A DNA stretch of 57,265 nucleotides from the NCBI GenBank assembly GCA_017934525.1, contig JAGBJJ010000017.1:1-57265 (forward strand), written 5' to 3'. Positions 54,264 through 57,265 of the stretch are shown piece after piece. The stretch's first letter is position 1, and every line of letters starts with the position of its first letter. The notes under the pieces were generated by a model. The model was not told the DNA's origin, did not search any database, and saw only the letters and a program-made list of their open reading frames with translations. Made by a program: the position numbers and the translations under genes. Origin of the DNA: Prevotella sp. Its GTDB lineage: Bacteria; Bacteroidota; Bacteroidia; Bacteroidales; Bacteroidaceae.

Positions 54264-55614
54264 CGTTTTCGCATAGGTGTTTGGCCATCTCGTTTAGGGC
54301 CAGACATTCTGGGCGGGTGATGGTCGAACGTCGGTTGTGGTGCTCCCAGGGCGCCAGGATGAGCAGACGGCCTGACGCACAAGCATTGAAGAACTGTCCG
54401 CCGGGTTTGGTATAGCTGGTGAAGCCGTCCTTCTCCAGAAAGATAAGCGGCAGGCCGGCGTCGAGGGCCGCCCGCATGATGGCTTTCTCGCCGGTGGAGA
54501 TGGAAGGCGACACCAGCACCACGCCGCGGCGAGCCTCGGCCAGACAGTGCTGCTTCTGCTGCTCCACCTGTTCGGCGCTCAGCCTTCGTGAGCACTGCAC
54601 CTGCAGTTTCTCAGGATAGTCCAGCAGGAAGCGGTTGCCGATGGCTGCCATCGTATGGCCTGCCACGGTCAGGCCGAACCGCACACGGAACAGGTCGGGG
54701 TGTTCGCGCTTCAGCAGCAGGCGCCGCGGGTTGTCGCTCAGGTAGTGGCGCCAGCGGTCCAGCTGCCCTTCGTACAGCAGGATGCGGTCGTTGTAGCCCA
54801 GCTCAAACAGCTGGCCGTGCTCGCGGTCGTCCAGGCGCCTGTCCCTCTTTGGTTGCGACTGTGTCGCAACACACGCAACAGAGGGAGCCCCCACCCTCGC
54901 CGCTGCTGCTGCTCCTGCCGCCGTTGTTCCCGCTGCTGCTGCTCCTGCTGTCTCCGCTGCTGCTCCTGCTGTCCCTGCTGCTGCCGCTCCTGCTCCTGCT
55001 GTCCCTGCTGCTGCCGCTCCTGCTGTTCCCGCCGCTGCCGCTTCTGCTGTTCCCGCTGCTGCTCCTGCTGTTCCCGCCGCTGCCGCTTCTTCTGTTCCCG
55101 CTGCTGCCGCTTCTACTGTCCCTGCTGCTGCCGCTTCTTCTGTTCCCGCCGCCGCTGCAGTTCCGGTCGCCCTTTGTTGCGTGTGTTGCGACAGTGTCGC
55201 AGCTAAAGGAAGAATCCGCCGGAAGGCGCGGTTGCACCCCGTCTTAAACCCGCGGATCACCGTGCCTAGCGGCTTCTTCATCTGTTGTCTTACAAAGAGA
55301 ATGCCATGCAGGTGGTCGGGCATCATCTGCAGAGCCATCACCTCTATCTCGGGGTAGTAAGCGTGTATGCCCCACCACTGCTCCTGCACCGCCTCGCCGA
55401 GCTCCGACAGCTCCATATGCGGCGCATCGGCACTGCCGGCGGGCGCCTCGCCGCGGCCCCGCACCTCGCCAAACAGATGGCGCCTTCCCTCGGTCACGAT
55501 GGTGATCATATACATGCGACGTGCGGAATAGTCGTTGCTGATACTTCGCCGGCGCATCGACTCTTTCGTCGTTCCTGCATAGTTTTTTCGCTTCTCAAAT
55601 GCTTCGCGGTCCAT
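54259..55614 (-). CDS. Y1 (RAYT-like) transposase fused to a DprA/LOG-like domain, with repeat insert
   Basis: This 451-residue protein starts at the ATG at 55614, after a promoter. Residues 20-135 match the IS200-type Y1 transposase domain of REP-associated transposases, with the metal-binding HLH at 101-103 ([12 protein letters not shown]). The catalytic Tyr is expected at 274 in [10 protein letters not shown]. Between them, where relatives have a few residues, lies a 115-residue insert (about 138-254) of GTxxAAAA repeats. Residues 300-451 ([36 protein letters not shown]) look like a Rossmann DprA/LOG-type domain. The insert keeps the frame open. Whether the product is active with the insert is unknown. 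No terminal repeats of an IS are seen around the gene. Confidence 0.75.
   Translation of the reverse strand: MDREAFEKRKNYAGTTKESMRRRSISNDYSARRMYMITIVTEGRRHLFGEVRGRGEAPAGSADAPHMELSELGEAVQEQWWGIHAYYPEIEVMALQMMPDHLHGILFVRQQMKKPLGTVIRGFKTGCNRAFRRILPLAATLSQHTQQRATGTAAAAGTEEAAAAGTVEAAAAGTEEAAAAGTAGAAAGTAEAAAAGTAGAAAAGTAGAGAAAAGTAGAAAETAGAAAAGTTAAGAAAAARVGAPSVACVATQSQPKRDRRLDDREHGQLFELGYNDRILLYEGQLDRWRHYLSDNPRRLLLKREHPDLFRVRFGLTVAGHTMAAIGNRFLLDYPEKLQVQCSRRLSAEQVEQQKQHCLAEARRGVVLVSPSISTGEKAIMRAALDAGLPLIFLEKDGFTSYTKPGGQFFNACASGRLLILAPWEHHNRRSTITRPECLALNEMAKHLCENE
54853..55203. repeat. 24-bp repeat array flanked by 33-bp inverted repeats, inside the transposase gene
   Basis: The arms 54853-54885 and 55171-55203 match as inverted repeats with about four mismatches in 33. 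Each arm starts with its own small hairpin (TGCGAC, 3 bases, GTCGCA), as REP elements do. Between them about nine imperfect copies of a 24-bp unit (CCTGCTGTCCCTGCTGCTGC...) encode the Ala-rich repeats. Unit length is a multiple of 3, so copy-number change keeps the reading frame. Confidence 0.8.
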
Positions 55615-55635
55615 GGTATGTTTGTTTTTTGCCCT

Positions 55636-55644
55636 GCAAAGATA
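55636..55644 (-). promoter_or_regulatory. Promoter -7 element of the transposase gene
   Basis: The minus strand reads TATCTTTGC, 21 bases upstream of the ATG at 55614 and divergent from mutS. Confidence 0.6.
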
Positions 55645-55697
55645 ACACAAAATGGTTAATGTTCCAAAAAAGGAACCCGTGTTTCGCCACTTTTTTG

Positions 55698-55706
55698 TAT
55701 CTTTGC
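55698..55706 (+). promoter_or_regulatory. Promoter -7 element of mutS
   Basis: TATCTTTGC lies 21 bases before the mutS ATG at 55728. Confidence 0.6.
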
Positions 55707-55727
55707 AGACTAAAACCTATTAGGACT

Positions 55728-57265
55728 ATGGCAAAGAAAAACGGCGAGCTGACGCCGATGATGAAGCAGTTCTTCGACCTCAAGGCCAAGCATCCCGAGG
55801 CGCTCATGCTCTTCCGCTGTGGCGACTTCTACGAGACCTACTGCGACGATGCCGTGGAGGCTGCACGCATCCTGGGTATCACTCTGACCAAGCGCAACAA
55901 CGGTGCGGGCGTGAAGGGCGACGAGATGGCGGGCTTCCCCCATCATGCGCTGGACACCTACCTGCCTAAGCTTATCCGCGCAGGCAAGCGGGTGGCCATC
56001 TGCGACCAGCTGGAGGACCCGAAGCTGACGAAGAAACTCGTCAAGCGCGGCATCACCGAGCTCGTCACGCCCGGCGTAGCTCTCTCGGATAATGTGCTGA
56101 ATTATAAGGAGAACAACTTCCTCGCGGCCGTACACTTCGGTCGCGGCGCCTGCGGTGTGTCGTTTCTCGACATCTCCACCGGCGAATACCTTGTCGGCGA
56201 GGGTACCTACGACTATGTGGACAAACTGATGGGCAACTTCCAGCCCAAGGAGGTGCTCTACGACCGCGACCGCCGGCAGGACTTCGAGCGTTACTTCGGT
56301 ACCCGCTATACCACCTTTCAGATGGACGACTGGGTATTCACCGAGCAGACCGCCAGCCAGAAGCTGCTGAAGCACTTCCAGGTGAAGTCAATGAAAGGCT
56401 TCGGCGTAGACCATCTGCACAACGGTCTTATTGCCGCCGGTGCCATTCTGCAATATCTGGAGCTCACTCAGCACACCCAGATAGCCCATATCACCAATAT
56501 AGCGCGCATCGAGGAGGAGAAATATGTGCGGCTCGATAAGTTCACCATACGCTCGCTGGAGCTCATACAGCCCATGCAGGACGACGGCCGCTCGCTGCTT
56601 GACGTGGTAGACCGCACCGTCTCGCCCATGGGCAGCCGTCTGCTGCGCCGCTGGCTCGTGTTTCCTCTGAAGGACCAAAAACCCATCGAGGAACGCCTTG
56701 ACGTGGTGGACTATTTCTTCCGTCAACCCGAATTTCGCGAGCTCATCGACGAGCAGTTGCACCACGTCGGCGACCTGGAGCGCATCATCTCTAAAGTGGC
56801 CGTAGGCCGTGTCAGCCCCCGCGAGGTGGTACAGCTGCGGGTGGCTCTTGAAGCTGTAGCGAGGATAAAGGCACAGACTGGTGGGGTGGCCGGTACCTCG
56901 GAAGCCGGTAGTTCGGGGGCGGGGGCCCCCCTCATCGTGCAATCGCTCATCTCGCGCCTCTCCCTCTGTTCAGAGATACGTGACCGCATAGCCCGAGAGG
57001 TGATGAACGACCCGCCGCAGCTGGTGCAGAAGGGCGGCGTCATTGCCGATGGCGTGAACGCTGAGCTCGACGAGTTGCGCCGCATCGCCTATAGCGGCAA
57101 GGACTACCTGTTGCAGATTCAGGAGCGCGAGGCAGCCGCCACGGGCATACAGAGCCTGAAGATTGGCTATAACAACGTATTCGGTTACTACCTTGAGGTG
57201 CGCAATACGTATAAAGACAAGGTGCCGCCCGAATGGGTGCGTAAGCAGACGCTGGCTCAGGCCGA
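55728..57265 (+). CDS. mutS: DNA mismatch repair protein MutS (5' part, cut by window end)
   Basis: About 512 codons are present before the window ends, roughly 60% of a normal MutS. The mismatch-reading motif is [10 protein letters not shown] (the Phe-x-Glu pair, about 29-38), within the start [20 protein letters not shown]. The connector and lever domains follow, including [21 protein letters not shown] short Gly/Ser/Ala-rich stretch (about 384-400) looks like a small insertion in the lever region. The clamp region begins ([20 protein letters not shown]) before the cut. The ATPase domain lies outside the window. It has its own promoter. Confidence 0.97.
   Translation, partial: MAKKNGELTPMMKQFFDLKAKHPEALMLFRCGDFYETYCDDAVEAARILGITLTKRNNGAGVKGDEMAGFPHHALDTYLPKLIRAGKRVAICDQLEDPKLTKKLVKRGITELVTPGVALSDNVLNYKENNFLAAVHFGRGACGVSFLDISTGEYLVGEGTYDYVDKLMGNFQPKEVLYDRDRRQDFERYFGTRYTTFQMDDWVFTEQTASQKLLKHFQVKSMKGFGVDHLHNGLIAAGAILQYLELTQHTQIAHITNIARIEEEKYVRLDKFTIRSLELIQPMQDDGRSLLDVVDRTVSPMGSRLLRRWLVFPLKDQKPIEERLDVVDYFFRQPEFRELIDEQLHHVGDLERIISKVAVGRVSPREVVQLRVALEAVARIKAQTGGVAGTSEAGSSGAGAPLIVQSLISRLSLCSEIRDRIAREVMNDPPQLVQKGGVIADGVNAELDELRRIAYSGKDYLLQIQEREAAATGIQSLKIGYNNVFGYYLEVRNTYKDKVPPEWVRKQTLAQA

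Noticed and set aside
54655-55206. Cys/Pro/Leu-rich plus-strand frames across the 24-bp repeat array
   Set aside because: They are translations of the low-complexity repeat on the wrong strand, with no start signals or family resemblance.

Overview
This window looks like chromosome from a GC-rich member of the Bacteroidales, most likely Prevotellaceae. The evidence is the repeated Bacteroidetes promoter signature (TAnnTTTGC at -7, in places with TTTG or TTG 19-20 bases upstream), a SusC/SusD pair, several TonB-dependent receptors, the type IX secretion protein PorZ, a C10 cysteine protease, DUF4465 and DUF4254 proteins, and short GKK-type C-terminal tags on secreted proteins. No rRNA, tRNA, CRISPR array or prophage was seen.

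Layout. 1-370 holds a probable structured non-coding RNA. 369-1710 (minus) is a BtuD-like ABC ATPase followed by a DUF2284 metal-binding protein. 1885-7582 (minus) is one operon: a BspA-like leucine-rich-repeat protein, a 52-residue peptide, a C10 (streptopain-type) protease and a 58-residue peptide related to the first, closed by an intrinsic terminator. 7982-11300 has an RluA-type pseudouridine synthase and succinate-CoA transferase, convergent on a terminator. 11340-20564 has a small membrane protein, a TonB receptor, then SusC, SusD and an unknown exported protein. 20699-23833 is a TPP-riboswitch-controlled thiamine uptake operon (TonB receptor and PnuT). A hemolysin-III protein follows, divergent from a cobalamin-riboswitch operon (24579-32865): BtuB, BtuG-like propeller lipoprotein, cell-surface protein, double DUF4465 protein, BtuF, BtuC. 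That operon has no ATPase; the BtuD-like ATPase at the window start is the obvious candidate partner.

33009-38771 holds an AlbA_2-domain protein, PgeF, ParE, a DUF4254 protein and a family 9 glycosyltransferase. 39313-39738, between divergent trmH-like and nadA genes, is packed with DnaA-box-like 9-mers, four of them in phase at 12-base steps, and is a candidate replication origin. 40725-52509 is all minus strand: a CotH-type protein, then leuS, yitT, rdgB, porZ, a GT-C membrane protein and two acyltransferases, several with overlapping ends. 52871-54190 is a secreted OB-fold protein. 54259-55614 is a Y1 (REP-associated type) transposase fused to a DprA/LOG-like domain and interrupted by a variable-repeat insert flanked by inverted repeats. 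mutS runs off the right edge.

The most interesting items are the protease/peptide operon, the interrupted RAYT-like transposase, the candidate oriC, the B12 transporter split from its ATPase, and two short-repeat families: 7-bp tandem repeats at six places (one inside btuB, two next to promoters) and GGCC-centred near-palindromes spaced exactly 21 bp in two separate intergenic regions.
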